Under the pieces are notes generated by a model. The model was given only the letters and a program-made list of their open reading frames with translations, did not search any database and was not told the DNA's origin. A DNA stretch of 64,000 nucleotides from Bacillus nakamurai. Its GTDB lineage: Bacteria; Bacillota; Bacilli; Bacillales; Bacillaceae. The stretch spans positions 1 to 64,000 of the forward strand of contig NZ_LSAZ01000043.1 in NCBI RefSeq assembly GCF_001584325.1, given 5' to 3'. Position numbers and translations under genes: made by a program. Below, one piece after another: positions 15,661 to 26,839 of this stretch; within the stretch, counting starts at the first letter, position 1, and every line of letters starts with the position of its first letter.

Positions 15661-16647
15661 ATGATTCGGTTTGCAACAGTAGGAACGAATTGGATTACAG
15701 ACCGCTTTCTCCAAGCGGCTTCCGCTATTGACCATTTTCAATTGGCGGCGGTTTTTTCAAGATCTGAGGAACGGGCCAGGGAATTTGCCGGCACTCACGG
15801 CGCGGCGCATTATTTTACAAGTCTGGAAGAGATGGCGAAAAGCAACAGCTATGACGCGGTATACCTCGCCAGCCCAAACGCTTTCCATAAAGAACAGGCG
15901 ATCCTTTTTATGAATCACGGAAAGCATGTGCTGTGTGAAAAACCGTTTGCTTCTAACGCGCGGGAAACAGAAGAAATGATTAAAGCAGCCAAGGCTAATG
16001 GCGTCTTGCTGATGGAAGCGATGAAAACCACCTTCCTGCCTAACTTTAAACTGATTAAAAACCACTTACATAAAATCGGAGCAATCCGCAGATTTACGGC
16101 AAGCTACTGCCAATATTCATCACGATATGATGCTTTTAAAAACGGAACGGTGCTTAATGCGTTTCAGCCTGAATTATCAAACGGTTCTTTAATGGACATC
16201 GGCGTGTATTGTATTTATCCGGCCGTCGTGCTGTTCGGCGAACCGAAAGAGGTAAAAGCAACCGGCTACAGATTATCTACCGGCGTTGACGGAGAAGGCA
16301 CGGTGATTCTGTCATATGACGGATTTGAAGCAGTGCTCATGCACTCAAAAATTTCGAATTCCTTTGCTCCGGCAGAAATACAAGGAGAAGAAGGCACCAT
16401 CGTGCTGGACAGCATTCACGGACCGGAAAGAGCGGAGATCCGCTATCGTGACGGGCGCGTTGAAGACATTTCTGTTCCTGATCTGAACCCTGCCATGTAT
16501 TACCAAACGGCTGAATTCGTTTCCCTTCTTGAAAACAATCAGCTGGAGTCTCCCGACAATACATTTGAACGCTCGTTCATCACGGCAAACATTATGGAAG
16601 AAGCGAGAAAACAAATGGGAATCGTGTTTCCCGCCGACCGAAACTAA
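15661..16647 (+). CDS. yulF: Gfo/Idh/MocA-family oxidoreductase YulF
   Basis: A 328-residue NAD(P)-dependent oxidoreductase with an N-terminal Rossmann domain (about 1-120; EKPFAS carries the catalytic lysine) and a C-terminal alpha/beta domain with GSLMDIGVYCIYPAV. Length and sequence features match B. subtilis YulF. The natural sugar or inositol-like substrate is unknown. AAGGAGCG precedes the ATG and a strong -10-like TATAAT (about 15625-15630) lies upstream. It ends in a terminator shared with the convergent PfpI gene. In B. subtilis 168 yulF also lies in this broader region. Confidence 0.9.
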   Translation: MIRFATVGTNWITDRFLQAASAIDHFQLAAVFSRSEERAREFAGTHGAAHYFTSLEEMAKSNSYDAVYLASPNAFHKEQAILFMNHGKHVLCEKPFASNARETEEMIKAAKANGVLLMEAMKTTFLPNFKLIKNHLHKIGAIRRFTASYCQYSSRYDAFKNGTVLNAFQPELSNGSLMDIGVYCIYPAVVLFGEPKEVKATGYRLSTGVDGEGTVILSYDGFEAVLMHSKISNSFAPAEIQGEEGTIVLDSIHGPERAEIRYRDGRVEDISVPDLNPAMYYQTAEFVSLLENNQLESPDNTFERSFITANIMEEARKQMGIVFPADRN

Positions 16648-16648
16648 A

Positions 16649-16683
16649 AACATCCGCCCGGAGTTATGGGCGGATGTTTCTTT
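16649..16683. terminator. Bidirectional terminator yulF / PfpI
   Basis: AAACATCCGCCC and GGGCGGATGTTT form a perfect hairpin with flanking A and T tracts between convergent genes. Confidence 0.9.
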
Positions 16684-17207
16684 TATTTGGCCGCTAAGAC
16701 ATCCGCAAACGTTTTTGCATATTGCGGGAGATCAGGCGGACGGCGGCTTGAGACAATATGGCCGTCTGTTACGACAGCCTCATCCAGCCACTCCGCCCCA
16801 GCGTTTGTCATATCGTCTTTGATGCCAGGCGTGCTTGTCACTTTTTTTCCTTTCAGTATTCCGGCTGAAATCAGCACCCAGCCCGCGTGGCAAATTTGGC
16901 CAATCGGCTTTTTCTGCTCGTTCATCGTGCGAATGATTTCGAGAACCTCCGGATATCTCCTCAGTTTGTCAGGAGCCCAGCCGCCCGGCACGAGCACGGC
17001 ATCATACTCCTGGATAATCAGACTCTTAAAATCATAATCTGCCGTTGCAGGCACGCCGTATTTTCCTTTATATGAACGGCCTGCTTCTTCTCCTATTAAA
17101 TGAACGATTGCCCCTTCCTCCCGTAACCGATAGACGGGATACCAAAGCTCTAAATCTTCAAAATCATCACTGACTAGCGCTATGACTTTTTTTCCTTCAA
17201 GTCTCAT
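16683..17207 (-). CDS. DJ-1/PfpI family protein
   Basis: A 174-residue class-I glutamine-amidotransferase-like protein. The nucleophile elbow GQICHAGWVL carries the conserved cysteine (about residue 106), preceded by DAVLVPGGWAPDKLRRYPEV with the conserved glycines. The fold and length fit PfpI/YhbO-type stress proteins, variously reported as proteases, chaperones or glyoxalase/deglycase enzymes. The exact activity cannot be read from sequence. It is similar in type to B. subtilis YraA and YfkM but I could not match it to a named gene at this locus. The start follows AAGGGAG. Confidence 0.88.
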   Translation of the reverse strand: MRLEGKKVIALVSDDFEDLELWYPVYRLREEGAIVHLIGEEAGRSYKGKYGVPATADYDFKSLIIQEYDAVLVPGGWAPDKLRRYPEVLEIIRTMNEQKKPIGQICHAGWVLISAGILKGKKVTSTPGIKDDMTNAGAEWLDEAVVTDGHIVSSRRPPDLPQYAKTFADVLAAK

Positions 17208-17271
17208 CGTAACACTCCCTTCTTATGTTCAAGTGTATCGTTTTTTTCAGCGTGATGAAAGAAACAGCTCG

Positions 17272-19284
17272 TTACAGCTGTTTCCCGGCTTCGTTTTCTG
17301 ATTCAATCGTAAATTTCCGTGTAACCTGCTGCAGTTCTTCGGCCATATGAGCAAGCGTTTCAGCGGATGAGCTGATTTCTTCCATAGAGGCAAGCTGCTC
17401 TTCGGCCGACGCGGCAATGTCTTGGATGCTGGATGATCCTTCTTTGGCGACTTCATTAATGTCATCCACCGCGTTTGTCACGTTTTGCGACCCGGCCGCA
17501 AGCTGTTCAAGCGTTGCGTTCATATGCTGTAAAGCGCCTGAAATCTGTGTCGTCATCTCCGAGATTTTTTTGAAGCTTTCGGCCGTTTGATCAGTAATGT
17601 TAAGGCCTTCCTTCACATCTTGATTCACCGCTTGGAACACAGAAAGCGATGTGGCGATTTCTTTGACGATCTCTTGAATCAGCGTTTCGATTTCTTTAGC
17701 GGAATCGGCTGATTGCACGGCAAGCTTTCTCACCTCTTCCGCCACGACAGAGAACCCGCGCCCATATTCGCCCGCTCTGGCCGCTTCGATGGCGGCGTTT
17801 AAGGCAAGCAGATTCGTTTGATCGGCAATGCCGTTAATGACGTTCAGAATGCTCGTAATATCTTGCGACTTCGTTTCTAGTCCTTTGACTACCGCTTCAG
17901 CCTGCTGAACGGAGCGGTCGATCGTTTTCATCTGGCCGACGGTTTTTGCCACTAATGCTTCACCGCTGCCGGCCGTATCCGAGGTTTTAATGGCGGATTC
18001 GGTTATTTCAGCCGATGCATTTGCGGCCTCGGCAATTCCCGCATTCATTTCGGAAAGGTGTTCTGCGCTTTCCTCCAATTTCTCGCTCTGCGATTCGTTT
18101 CCGTTCGAGAATTGTTCAATCGCCAATGTAATATGCTCCGTCGCTTTGCTCGTCTGCCCGGCAGATGCCGTCAGCTCTTCTGAAGAAGAAGCCACATGCT
18201 CTACAGACGATTGAATGACGCCGATGACAGATCGAAGTGACGCTGACATCTCATTAAAGCTTTGGCTGAGCTGGCCGAATTCGTTTTTCGAGCTGATGTC
18301 AATCACTTCCGTTAAGTTGCCCTCGCTGATTTTAGCGGATGTCGAGACAAGCTTTTTAAGCGGCCTTGAGATTGAGCGAATGATATAAAAGATTAAAATG
18401 CCGCCGACGATAAGCGAAACGGCAAGGATGATGAGCGCCATTTTCATGACAGGAGCGGCGGCCTCATGGATTTCACTGACAAAAAAAGTACCGGCGATTT
18501 TCCAGCCTGTCAGTTTATTCGTCGTAAAGGCCATTTTCTTTTGCTGTCCTTCAAATGTGTATTCAAACATTCCGCTTGTTTTTGAAAACACTTCTTTTGT
18601 CCAGACTCCTGAACCTGTCGTGCCCGGTTTAATGGTCGGATGGGCGATGTATTTTTTATCACCCGTTGTAATAAAGGCAAACCCTTTATGGCCGATTTGC
18701 ACACGTTCTGAAGCTTTGAGCAGGTCGTCCAGATTGATGTCGAGCGCAATGACGCCTGACCCGTCTTTTGTTTGCTTGGCAATCGTGACGACCGTTTTTC
18801 CGCTTAAAGCGTCCTTATACGGCTCGGTGAATACCGGCTGACCGTTTTTTTCAACTGCTTTTGTATACCATTCGCGTGTCACCGGATTATAATCGGCCGG
18901 CATCTCGGTTTCCGGATATTGGACGTACGCTTTATCGTTTGAAGCGGCATAAACCGATGCGACATCATCGTTGACCGTGACATACTGCTTCATATTTTCA
19001 AGTAATAATGAATTGTTTTTTGGTTTCAGTTTGTCCTTGGTGATCAATTCACTGTAATAATCGATTGCTTTCAGCTTGCCATCCAGCATGTTTTCAAGCA
19101 CGCTGTTTAATTCGTTGACATTTCCTTGAGCGCTGTGTATCAGCTCGCCGTCCAACGAACTTCCCGCCGTTTGATAGCTGAAGTAGGCGAGTATGCCGAC
19201 CGGAAGCACCAGTACGGCTAAGAATGCCGCGATAAGCGGCTTGCTGATGGATGGCTGTTTGATCCAATGTATCAGTTGTTTCAT
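17272..19284 (-). CDS. tlpB: Methyl-accepting chemotaxis protein (TlpB-like)
   Basis: A 670-residue chemoreceptor: TM1 (about 17-37), extracellular double-Cache sensor (about 40-280), TM2 (about 285-305), HAMP (about 305-360) and cytoplasmic signalling domain (about 375-655). Its hairpin tip carries [20 protein letters not shown], the near-universal CheA/CheW contact. The C terminus runs about ten residues past the end of its paralogs ([13 protein letters not shown]). It is the downstream-most of four tandem receptors in the same order as B. subtilis tlpB-mcpA-tlpA-mcpB, which is the basis for the symbol. A SigD promoter with TAAA and GACGATAT precedes it. The ligand is not deducible. Confidence 0.9.
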   Translation of the reverse strand: MKQLIHWIKQPSISKPLIAAFLAVLVLPVGILAYFSYQTAGSSLDGELIHSAQGNVNELNSVLENMLDGKLKAIDYYSELITKDKLKPKNNSLLLENMKQYVTVNDDVASVYAASNDKAYVQYPETEMPADYNPVTREWYTKAVEKNGQPVFTEPYKDALSGKTVVTIAKQTKDGSGVIALDINLDDLLKASERVQIGHKGFAFITTGDKKYIAHPTIKPGTTGSGVWTKEVFSKTSGMFEYTFEGQQKKMAFTTNKLTGWKIAGTFFVSEIHEAAAPVMKMALIILAVSLIVGGILIFYIIRSISRPLKKLVSTSAKISEGNLTEVIDISSKNEFGQLSQSFNEMSASLRSVIGVIQSSVEHVASSSEELTASAGQTSKATEHITLAIEQFSNGNESQSEKLEESAEHLSEMNAGIAEAANASAEITESAIKTSDTAGSGEALVAKTVGQMKTIDRSVQQAEAVVKGLETKSQDITSILNVINGIADQTNLLALNAAIEAARAGEYGRGFSVVAEEVRKLAVQSADSAKEIETLIQEIVKEIATSLSVFQAVNQDVKEGLNITDQTAESFKKISEMTTQISGALQHMNATLEQLAAGSQNVTNAVDDINEVAKEGSSSIQDIAASAEEQLASMEEISSSAETLAHMAEELQQVTRKFTIESENEAGKQL

Positions 19285-19318
19285 TTTTTCAGTCTCCTTC
19301 TTTAAAAAGCTAAATCTA

Positions 19319-19345
19319 ATATCGTCAGATAGGACAAAAGATTTA
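19319..19345 (-). promoter_or_regulatory. SigD promoter of tlpB
   Basis: On the minus strand TAAA (19342-19345) and GACGATAT (19319-19326) are exactly 15 bases apart, matching the flagellar sigma-D consensus (TAAA, 15, GCCGATAT) with one change. Confidence 0.8.
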
Positions 19346-19356
19346 TTAAAAAAACT

Positions 19357-19391
19357 AAAAAAACACCCAAAGTGTAACCTTGGGTGTTTTT
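19357..19391 (-). terminator. Terminator of mcpA
   Basis: AAAACACCCAAGG and CTTTGGGTGTTTTTTT pair on the minus strand just after the mcpA stop region, upstream of the tlpB promoter, so the receptors can be transcribed independently. Confidence 0.85.
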
Positions 19392-19400
19392 ATCTATCTA

Positions 19401-21386
19401 TTATTCTATTTTAAAGCGTTTCGTCATATCACGTAATTCTTCGGCCATTTGTGACAATGTTTCTGATGACGAGCTGATTTCTTCCATCGATGCCAGCTGT
19501 TCTTCAGCCGACGCGGCAATGTCTTGGATGCTGGCTGAGCTTTCTTTCGCGATGGATGCGATATGTTCAGAGGCTCCTGAGATTTGCTGCGAACCGGCTG
19601 TCAGCTGTTCTACAGTCGCGTTCATATTTTGGATTTCTCCGGCAATTTGGCTTGTCATTTCAGAAATCCGGTTAAAGCTTGATTCGGTTTGATTCGTAAT
19701 ATCCAGTCCGCTCTCTACTTCCCGGTTGACGGATTGAAACATGCCGAGAGACGTGTTGATTTCTTTTACGATTTCCACAATTAAGCTTTCGATTTCTTTG
19801 GCCGAATCAGCGGATTGCACGGCAAGCTTTCTGACTTCTTCGGCGACGACAGAGAAGCCCCGTCCGTATTCTCCGGCACGCGCCGCTTCGATTGCCGCAT
19901 TCAGCGCGAGAAGGTTTGTCTGATCGGCGATTCCGTTAATGACGCGGAGAATGTTTGTGATGTCTTTTGATTTTGTTTCCAGACCGCGCACGACGTTTTC
20001 GGCTTCTTTCACGGATTGGTCAATGACGGTCATTTGGCCGACCGTTTGGTGAACAAGCTGTCCGCCTGAATTGGCGACTTCCGCAGATTTTAGGGAGGAC
20101 TCAGTAATGACGGCCGATGCTTTCGCCATATCTTCAAGTCCGGTATTCATTTGATAAATATGTTCCGCGGTGCTTTCAATTTTTTCATTTTGGCTTTCAT
20201 TTCCGTTTGAAAATTGTTCAATCGCCAGTGTAATATGTTCGGTCGCCTTGCTTGTCTGCTCCGCTGAAGCTGTCAGCTCTTCTGAGGAAGACGCGACGTT
20301 GTTCACGGAATCCTGAATCGCATGAATCAAAGAGCGGAGTGAGGCGGCCATATTGTTAAAGCTTTTGCCCAGCTCGCCCAATTCATCTTTTGATTGTATT
20401 TCAATCGTTTCTGTCAGATCACCTTCGCTAATCCGTTTGGATGTCGTCACGAGCCGCTTGAGCGGTTTTGTAATCGAGCGGATGATCAAAACCATGACGA
20501 TTGTTCCGATGGCAATGGCTAATACGAGAACGAGCAAGGACAGGTGAAGGATCGGCAGCGCCGCCGTATGAATTTCATCCAAATACATCGTTCCGCTGAT
20601 TTTCCAGCCCGTTAACTCATTGGTGTCATAGGCCATTTTCTTCTTTTCACCATCGTAATTGTATTGAAAATCTCCTTTTTTGCTGCTGTACAGCTGATCG
20701 GCCCAATCACTGTCCAGTACAGTGCCGGACGTTCTGTTCGGATGGGCGACAACTTTTTTGTCTTTCGTCAGAATAAACGCGTAGCCTGATTTTCCGATAT
20801 TCACTTTTTTCGTTGTTTTCAGGATCTCTTCAATTTTCATATTAATGGCTACCACGCCGGAGCCGTCTTTCGTCTGCTGAACGACCGTGACGACCATCGT
20901 ATTGGTTGAAGCCGTACGATAAGGGTCTGTTACGACAACTTTCCCCTTGTTTTCGACGGCTTTTTTATACCAATCTCTTTCGACCGGATTATACCCTTTT
21001 GGCATCTGCAAATCAGGGTAGCGTGTGAAATGGCCTTTCGTGTCACTCGTATAGATCGATTCTACATCTTTGTTAATTTTCATATACTCTGTGAATTTAT
21101 CCGTAATTTGCGCTTTGTTTTTCGGCTTGTATTTATCTTCGGTGAGCCACTCGCTGAAATAAGCGGTGCCGTCTTCTTTTTGGCTGATGCTTGTATTGAT
21201 CAGATTATTGATTTGCTGCACATTCTCTAACGCGCTGCCCATCACCTGCCTGTCAAGCGTGCTCACCGCCGATTGATAAGCAATAAAAGCAAGTACTGAA
21301 ACAGGAAGAATGAGAACGGCTAAAAAAGAAATGAGAAGTTTTCTTGTAAGCGATCGCTGCTTGATGATTTGCACAATTTTTTTCAT
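19401..21386 (-). CDS. mcpA: Methyl-accepting chemotaxis protein McpA
   Basis: A 661-residue receptor with TM1 (about 17-37), a double-Cache sensor (about 40-275), TM2 (about 280-302), HAMP (about 303-355) and the signalling domain ending MTKRFKIE. In B. subtilis McpA responds to glucose and alpha-methylglucoside and to pH. The Cache signature [26 protein letters not shown] is well preserved. The signalling half is almost identical to its three neighbours, whereas the sensor halves diverge, as expected for tandem receptor duplication followed by ligand specialisation. The start follows GAGGAGATA. A SigD-type -10 is upstream. Confidence 0.94.
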   Translation of the reverse strand: MKKIVQIIKQRSLTRKLLISFLAVLILPVSVLAFIAYQSAVSTLDRQVMGSALENVQQINNLINTSISQKEDGTAYFSEWLTEDKYKPKNKAQITDKFTEYMKINKDVESIYTSDTKGHFTRYPDLQMPKGYNPVERDWYKKAVENKGKVVVTDPYRTASTNTMVVTVVQQTKDGSGVVAINMKIEEILKTTKKVNIGKSGYAFILTKDKKVVAHPNRTSGTVLDSDWADQLYSSKKGDFQYNYDGEKKKMAYDTNELTGWKISGTMYLDEIHTAALPILHLSLLVLVLAIAIGTIVMVLIIRSITKPLKRLVTTSKRISEGDLTETIEIQSKDELGELGKSFNNMAASLRSLIHAIQDSVNNVASSSEELTASAEQTSKATEHITLAIEQFSNGNESQNEKIESTAEHIYQMNTGLEDMAKASAVITESSLKSAEVANSGGQLVHQTVGQMTVIDQSVKEAENVVRGLETKSKDITNILRVINGIADQTNLLALNAAIEAARAGEYGRGFSVVAEEVRKLAVQSADSAKEIESLIVEIVKEINTSLGMFQSVNREVESGLDITNQTESSFNRISEMTSQIAGEIQNMNATVEQLTAGSQQISGASEHIASIAKESSASIQDIAASAEEQLASMEEISSSSETLSQMAEELRDMTKRFKIE

Positions 21387-21418
21387 CTACTATATCTCCT
21401 CTTGCTGGTTTACCCTTC

Positions 21419-21445
21419 ATATCGGCAATTATGGGTAAATATACA
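21419..21445 (-). promoter_or_regulatory. SigD-type promoter of mcpA
   Basis: The minus strand has a perfect GCCGATAT -10 (21419-21426). The tetranucleotide 15 bases upstream is TGTA rather than the consensus TAAA. Confidence 0.72.
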
Positions 21446-21512
21446 TATCCATTAAGAAGAAATATACCAAAGAATACTTTTTACCTATTTAAAAATAGTC
21501 TTTTGGGCTCAG

Positions 21513-23498
21513 TTAAGAGGTTATTTTAAAACGATTTGTTAGTTCACGAAGCTCTTCGGCCATTTTTTCCAGCGTTACGGCTGATGAACTGATCTCCTGC
21601 ATAGACGCAAGCTGCTCTTCGGCTGAAGCCGCGATGTCCTGGATGCTTCCCGCGCTTTGTTTAGAAACGGCGGCGATGTCCTCTGAAGCGCTTGATACTT
21701 CCTGGGAGCCGGCGGAAAGCTGTTCCACGGTCGCATTCATATTTTGCAGTTCCCCGGCGATTTGGTTTGTCTTTACAGAAATGTCCCGGAAGCTTTTTTC
21801 CGTTTCATCTGTTAAAACAAGGCCGTTTTTCACCTCATGATTGACGAATTCCAGCATATCGAGGGATGTATGGATTTCTTTGACGATTTCATGAATCAAG
21901 GTTTCGATTTCTTTCGCTGATTCGGCGGACTGGACGGCGAGCTTGCGCACCTCTTCGGCCACAACGGAGAAACCGCGGCCGTACTCTCCCGCTCTTGCCG
22001 CTTCAATGGCGGCATTTAAAGAAAGAAGATTCGTTTGATCCGCAATGCCGTTAATCACCCGCAAAATGCTGGTGATGTCTTTTGATTTTAATTCCAGCCC
22101 TTTTACGACTTGTTCCGCTTCACTTACCGAATGATCAATAGCGCTCATTTGGCCGGCTGTTTTTCGGACAAGCTGCTCGCCGGCGCCGGATATTTCCGCT
22201 GATTCGATTGAAGATTCCGTAATAACGGCGGCGGCTTCCGCTAAGTCACTGAGTCCGTCTTTCATTTCATTGACTTGTTCTGTCGCTCTGTCAATGCTGT
22301 CACTTTGGCTTTCTGTTCCGTTAGAAAATTGTTCTATGGAATACGTAATATGCTCCGTTGCTTTGCTCGTCTGTTCAGCGGAAGCCGTCAGCTCCTCTGA
22401 CGATGAAGCCACGTGTTCAACGGAATCCTGAATGCCCTGAATGAGGGAGCGGAGTGAATCTGTCATATGATTAAAGCTTTTACTGAGCACGCCCAGCTCA
22501 TCTTTGGAGCTGACTTCAATTCTTTCGGTCAAATCGCCGGCGCTGATTTTTTCAGCAGAGGCCACGAGGCGCTTTAACGGCTTTGTGATGGAGCGGATAA
22601 CAAAATAAATAAAAATCATTCCTGCGGCAATGGCAAGGGCCAATACAATCACGGCCATGGTCAGAACCGGCTTTGCCGCGTCTTTGACTTCATCCGCGGA
22701 CATCGTTCCGCTGATTTTCCAGCCTGTCGCTTCATTGGTGACAAAAGCCATTTTTTTCGCATTGCCGTTAAACATGTATTGAAAGTCGCCTTTTTTCTCG
22801 CTGTATAAAGTATCAACCCATTTTCCTGACAGCGTCGTTCCCGCTTTTTCACCGCTGTAGGCGACGGCTTTTTTATTTTTGCTGAGGATAAAAGCATAGC
22901 CTTTTTTTCCGATATTGATTTCTTTTGTCATGGTCACGAGGTCGTCGATCTTAATATCAATCGCGACGACGCCTGACCCGTCTTGTGCCGCCCGCGCCAT
23001 GGTGACGACCATCTTTCCGTTTGAAATGGACTGATAAGGGTCCGTTATGATGGTTTTGTCTTTATTCTCCATAGCTTCTTTGTACCAGCTTCTTTCAAGG
23101 GGATTGAAATCGGCCGGCATATCGGCATGGGGAAAGCGTGTAAACGTTCCGTCCTTGCTGCTTGAAAAAATAGCGGCTGCCTTATCATTGCTTTCGATGA
23201 ATTGCTTGAATCTGTCTTTCATTTCCGTGCGGTTCTTTTCCTTAAACTTCGCGGTTGTCGCCCACTCGCTGAAATACGCCGAGCTTTTTGTAAAGGTTCC
23301 GATCCGGTCATCAATCATATTGTTTAAGATTTGCACATTCCCCTTGGCGCTCTCCATCATTTGGCTCTCAACCGAGGAAGCCGCCGAACGGTAGGCGCTT
23401 GCCGCCAGTACAGCCACCGGAATAATTAAGATGAGTAAAAATGAAGTGATGAGTCTTCTGGCTATTGATTTTTTGGCGGTGTTTGCTGTTTTTTTCAT
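21513..23498 (-). CDS. tlpA: Methyl-accepting chemotaxis protein TlpA
   Basis: A 661-residue chemoreceptor of the same layout as its neighbours: TM1 (about 15-36), a double-Cache sensor containing [28 protein letters not shown]2 (about 280-302), HAMP, and the long signalling domain ending LTNRFKITS. At the hairpin tip it has [13 protein letters not shown] where the other three have [13 protein letters not shown], a conservative change. In B. subtilis TlpA is a cytoplasmic-pH and amino-acid receptor family member; its ligand here is not inferable. Own SigD-type promoter. Identified by synteny. Confidence 0.92.
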   Translation of the reverse strand: MKKTANTAKKSIARRLITSFLLILIIPVAVLAASAYRSAASSVESQMMESAKGNVQILNNMIDDRIGTFTKSSAYFSEWATTAKFKEKNRTEMKDRFKQFIESNDKAAAIFSSSKDGTFTRFPHADMPADFNPLERSWYKEAMENKDKTIITDPYQSISNGKMVVTMARAAQDGSGVVAIDIKIDDLVTMTKEINIGKKGYAFILSKNKKAVAYSGEKAGTTLSGKWVDTLYSEKKGDFQYMFNGNAKKMAFVTNEATGWKISGTMSADEVKDAAKPVLTMAVIVLALAIAAGMIFIYFVIRSITKPLKRLVASAEKISAGDLTERIEVSSKDELGVLSKSFNHMTDSLRSLIQGIQDSVEHVASSSEELTASAEQTSKATEHITYSIEQFSNGTESQSDSIDRATEQVNEMKDGLSDLAEAAAVITESSIESAEISGAGEQLVRKTAGQMSAIDHSVSEAEQVVKGLELKSKDITSILRVINGIADQTNLLSLNAAIEAARAGEYGRGFSVVAEEVRKLAVQSAESAKEIETLIHEIVKEIHTSLDMLEFVNHEVKNGLVLTDETEKSFRDISVKTNQIAGELQNMNATVEQLSAGSQEVSSASEDIAAVSKQSAGSIQDIAASAEEQLASMQEISSSAVTLEKMAEELRELTNRFKITS

Positions 23499-23529
23499 TT
23501 TTTAAACCTCTTTCAATCATTTACATTTT

Positions 23530-23556
23530 ATATCGGCAAACTCCCTTTTTATTACA
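23530..23556 (-). promoter_or_regulatory. SigD-type promoter of tlpA
   Basis: A perfect GCCGATAT -10 (23530-23537) on the minus strand, with TGTA 15 bases upstream, the same -35 variant as at mcpA. Confidence 0.72.
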
Positions 23557-23641
23557 TTGAAAATACAGGAATAAATGAAAAATAGTCCTATGTACTCCCG
23601 TTAATACATGACTTTTTGATTAATTTCATTTGTCATCATCT

Positions 23642-23678
23642 AAAAAAGACGCTTCCCGGATGGAAAGCGTCTTTTTGT
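23642..23678 (-). terminator. Terminator of mcpB
   Basis: AAAGACGCTTTCC and GGGAAGCGTCTTTTTT form a hairpin with T run on the minus strand after the mcpB stop. Confidence 0.87.
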
Positions 23679-23679
23679 A

Positions 23680-25665
23680 CTAATTGATTTTAAATTGTTT
23701 CGTTAATTCCCGCAGCTCTTCGGCCATTTGAGCCAAAGTGTCGGCTGAGGTGCTGATTTCTTCCATGGAGGCAAGCTGCTCTTCGGCAGATGCCGCAATA
23801 TCCTGAATGCTTGCAGCGCTTTCTCTCGAAACGTCCGCAATATCGGTGACAGCGGCTGAGACGTGCTGAGAGCTGTCTGATAGCTGCTCAACCGTACTGT
23901 TCATGGATTGAAGCTTTTCGGCGATTTCGTTTGTCATGCCGAAGATGTTTTGGAAGCTTTCTTTCGTACGGTCCGTCACGGTAAGCCCTGATTGAACTTC
24001 TTCATTTACCGAGGTAAACATGTGAAGTGAAGTATCAATTTCGGCCGTGATTTCTTGAATCAATTTTTCAATTTCTTTTGAAGAGTCGGCGGATTGGACG
24101 GCAAGTTTTCGCACTTCTTCCGCGACCACGGAAAAACCTCTCCCGTATTCTCCCGCTCTGGCAGCCTCAATGGCGGCGTTTAAAGCGAGCAGGTTTGTCT
24201 GATCGGCAATGCCGTTGATGACTCTTAAAATATGTGTGATGTCTTTTGATTTTGCCTCAAGGCCTTTGACAACGGCTTCCGCCTGCTGAACGGATTGGTT
24301 GATAAGTTTCATCTGCCCGACTGTTTTCTGTACGTACGTCTCCCCGGTTCCGGCAATTTCCGTCGATTGTTTAGATGCTTCGGTAATAGCCGCAGATGTC
24401 TGGGACACAGCGAGGAGTCCGTCATTCATATGATTCAGTTTCGCTGAGCTTGATTCGACTTTTTCGCTCTGCTCCTCGTTTCCGTTTGAAAACTGTTCAA
24501 TCGCCATCGTAATATGTTCCGTCGCTTTGCTTGTTTGCGAAGCTGATGCGGTCAGCTGTTCTGATGACGCCGCCACATTGTCGACCGAACTTTGGATTGC
24601 GCTGATGAGCCCCCGCAATGATTCTCCCATTTCGTTAAAGCTTGCCCCGAGTTCACCCAGTTCATCTTTCGAACGGATATCAATCGTTTCCGTCAGGTCT
24701 CCGCCGCTGATTTGTTTAGACGAGCGGACAAGGCGTTTCAGCGGTGTCGTAATTGATCTGACAATCAATAAGATTAATATCCCCCCGATGATAACGGATG
24801 CGCCAAGCACGATCATTCCCATCGTAAGCACCGGCTTTGATGCGTCTTTAATTTCATTGAGCTCCATCGAACCCGCTATTTTCCAGCCGGTCAGCTTATT
24901 TGTCGTAAACGCCATTTTTTTATCTTGATTATTGAGCTTGTATGAAATGATGCCGCTGTTATTGCTGTAAACCTCGTTGACCCACGGGGTTGAGACTTTC
25001 TCGCCCGGCTTATGGTCTTTATGGGCGACATAGGTTTTATTTTTAGAAACGATAAACACGAAGCCTTTTTGGCCGATTTTAATTTCCTGCATCTGTTTCA
25101 GCAGCTGGTCAATGGTAATATCCATCGCCACAACGCCGCTCCCGTCCTGCAGCTGCTGTGCCACGGTTACGACCATGCTGCCGTCGTTTGCCGCTATGTA
25201 AGGATCAGTGACAACAAGCCCGCCGCCTGCCTTCACAGCGTCTTTATACCACGTACGGGTTCTCGGGTCATAACCGGCCGGCAGGTTTTCCTTCGGTGCT
25301 TGTGTGTAACTGCCGTCTTCTGTTCCTCCGTAAATACGGGCTACATCCTTATGAATTGACGTGTATTGCCCGAACTTCCCTTCGAGCTCGGATTTATTTT
25401 TCTTTGTGAATGACGAAGTCTTTAAGGTTTCACTGAAAAATTCAATGGCCTTCGCCTTTGCTCCTATATCATTTGTGATGGTTGTATTAAAAGAGTCGAT
25501 GTTATTTTTCGCGTTGCCTGAAATTTGCTCATCCAGCGAGCTGCTCGCCGTGTGATATGAACTGAATTCTAAAACGAGAATCGGTATGATTAAGATCACG
25601 CTAAATGAAATGATTAATTTTCGTGAGATTGATGCTTTTGTGCACCAATTGATGAAGTTCTTCAT
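23680..25665 (-). CDS. mcpB: Methyl-accepting chemotaxis protein McpB
   Basis: A 661-residue receptor; the ATG at 25665 ([17 protein letters not shown]) behind GAGGGAGC is chosen, since the open frame extends 23 codons further without sense. Architecture: TM1 (about 17-36), a double-Cache domain with [27 protein letters not shown]2, HAMP and signalling domain ending LTKQFKIN. In B. subtilis McpB is the receptor for asparagine, aspartate, glutamine and histidine. The Cache motif RTWYKDA and nearby acidic pocket residues are retained, so a similar amino-acid range is likely though not proven. It is the promoter-proximal receptor, divergent from tgl. Confidence 0.94.
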   Translation of the reverse strand: MKNFINWCTKASISRKLIISFSVILIIPILVLEFSSYHTASSSLDEQISGNAKNNIDSFNTTITNDIGAKAKAIEFFSETLKTSSFTKKNKSELEGKFGQYTSIHKDVARIYGGTEDGSYTQAPKENLPAGYDPRTRTWYKDAVKAGGGLVVTDPYIAANDGSMVVTVAQQLQDGSGVVAMDITIDQLLKQMQEIKIGQKGFVFIVSKNKTYVAHKDHKPGEKVSTPWVNEVYSNNSGIISYKLNNQDKKMAFTTNKLTGWKIAGSMELNEIKDASKPVLTMGMIVLGASVIIGGILILLIVRSITTPLKRLVRSSKQISGGDLTETIDIRSKDELGELGASFNEMGESLRGLISAIQSSVDNVAASSEQLTASASQTSKATEHITMAIEQFSNGNEEQSEKVESSSAKLNHMNDGLLAVSQTSAAITEASKQSTEIAGTGETYVQKTVGQMKLINQSVQQAEAVVKGLEAKSKDITHILRVINGIADQTNLLALNAAIEAARAGEYGRGFSVVAEEVRKLAVQSADSSKEIEKLIQEITAEIDTSLHMFTSVNEEVQSGLTVTDRTKESFQNIFGMTNEIAEKLQSMNSTVEQLSDSSQHVSAAVTDIADVSRESAASIQDIAASAEEQLASMEEISTSADTLAQMAEELRELTKQFKIN

Positions 25666-25697
25666 ATTATGCTGCTCCCTCTTATGTGATACCTTAT

Positions 25698-25724
25698 ATA
25701 TCGGCTCACCCCTCACATTTTGTA
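25698..25724 (-). promoter_or_regulatory. SigD-type promoter of mcpB
   Basis: A perfect GCCGATAT -10 (25698-25705) on the minus strand with TACA 15 bases upstream. All four receptors therefore have their own SigD-like promoter. Confidence 0.7.
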
Positions 25725-25805
25725 ATCGTTTCATCCTATTTTATGAGTTATTTTCATTGCCCAAGCCTCTTGCATATCTTAATAAAAAAAGAGAGGAGCG
25801 TTTCA

Positions 25806-26543
25806 ATGATTATTATATCCGGGCAAACGCTTCGGCCCCAAGACATTGCAAACTGGCAGACCGAAGAAAGTCTGCTCCCGTATTTAAACGAATTGATCGC
25901 TTCGCCCGTACAATTTGATTACGGGTCAATCGCTGAGCTGATGTTTGAAGTACAGCTGCGGCGCAATATCGTTCAGGCCGCCAAAGAACTGAGCGGGTCT
26001 GGCGCAAAATTTGCAACCTTTGCTAAAACTTATGGAAATACGGCATTTTGGAGAGTGACGCCCGAGGGAGCCTTGGAGCTGAAATATAGAATTCCCGCTT
26101 CAAAAGCCATTCGGGATATTATTGAAAACGGCGCGTTTTATGCGTTTGAATGCGCCACGGCGATTGTTGTGATTTATTATTTGGCTGTATTAAAAACGGT
26201 AGGAAATGAAAGATTTGATTCCCGATTCAAGAATATTATCCTGTACGACTGGCACTATGAACATCTGCCGATCTATACGGAAACCGGCCATCACTTTTTG
26301 CTGGGCGACTGTTTATATTTTAAAAACCCGGATTTCAACCCGCAAAAGGCGCAATGGAGAGGAGAAAACGTGATTGTGTTGGGGAAAGATCAATATTTTG
26401 CCCATGGCCTCGGAATTTTGACCGCTGAGCAAATTATCCAAAAGCTGAATTCTTTAAGAAAAAAAGACGCCGTGCAGTCAGCGTATCTTCTTTCTCAGGC
26501 TACAAGGCTTGATGCGCCTGCGCTGTATCAAATCATGCATTAA
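25806..26543 (+). CDS. tgl: Protein-glutamine gamma-glutamyltransferase Tgl (spore coat transglutaminase)
   Basis: A 245-residue transglutaminase starting at ATG 25806 behind GAGAGGAG; the open frame begins 40 codons earlier but that part is non-coding. The catalytic cysteine lies in AFYAFECATAIVVIYY (about residue 116), and LYDWHYEHLPIYTETGHHF is the conserved region around the entrance histidine. In B. subtilis Tgl cross-links spore coat proteins such as GerQ by lysine-glutamine bonds late in sporulation under SigK and GerE control. I did not find an unambiguous SigK promoter. Divergent from mcpB. Confidence 0.95.
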   Translation: MIIISGQTLRPQDIANWQTEESLLPYLNELIASPVQFDYGSIAELMFEVQLRRNIVQAAKELSGSGAKFATFAKTYGNTAFWRVTPEGALELKYRIPASKAIRDIIENGAFYAFECATAIVVIYYLAVLKTVGNERFDSRFKNIILYDWHYEHLPIYTETGHHFLLGDCLYFKNPDFNPQKAQWRGENVIVLGKDQYFAHGLGILTAEQIIQKLNSLRKKDAVQSAYLLSQATRLDAPALYQIMH

Positions 26544-26545
26544 AA

Positions 26546-26582
26546 CCATCCCATCGTCTGTCATTGTGACGATGGGATGTGA
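26546..26582. terminator. Hairpin between tgl and a small convergent gene
   Basis: CATCCCATCGTC and GACGATGGGATG form a perfect 12-bp stem around a 10-base loop (TGTCATTGTG). The 3' T run is weak on both strands, so it may act as an mRNA-stabilising or Rho-independent end of the tgl transcript. Confidence 0.6.
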
Positions 26583-26818
26583 AATGCTTTTCTTTTCCGG
26601 TAAAAAGCGGTTGTGCCGAGCGCTTGGTTCGCCGCCCATTCGAACTTTTCTAAATCATGGCGTGTGACCGCTCTGTCCCGGCTGCTCCACTTGATGGTTC
26701 GCACAAAGTAATACCCTTTGATCGGTGCCATGGTGACTTTGGAATAAGGAAAATCTTCAAATACAAATACAAATTCAATATTCCCTCTTTTTTTATAGGA
26801 CATTTGAAGAATCTTCAT
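26561..26818 (-). CDS. Small protein of unknown function
   Basis: An 85-residue soluble protein ([16 protein letters not shown]...) with several beta-strand-like runs ([20 protein letters not shown]) and a C terminus rich in Phe, Lys and His. The ATG at 26818 behind GAGGTGA is preferred to one three codons earlier. I do not recognise the family. It is immediately downstream of a nitronate-monooxygenase-like gene (22 bases) on the same strand and may be co-transcribed with it. This pair is not between tgl and yugU in B. subtilis 168 as far as I recall. Confidence 0.7.
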   Translation of the reverse strand: MKILQMSYKKRGNIEFVFVFEDFPYSKVTMAPIKGYYFVRTIKWSSRDRAVTRHDLEKFEWAANQALGTTAFYRKRKAFHIPSSQ

Positions 26819-26839
26819 GCAAATCACCTCAAGTCTTCT

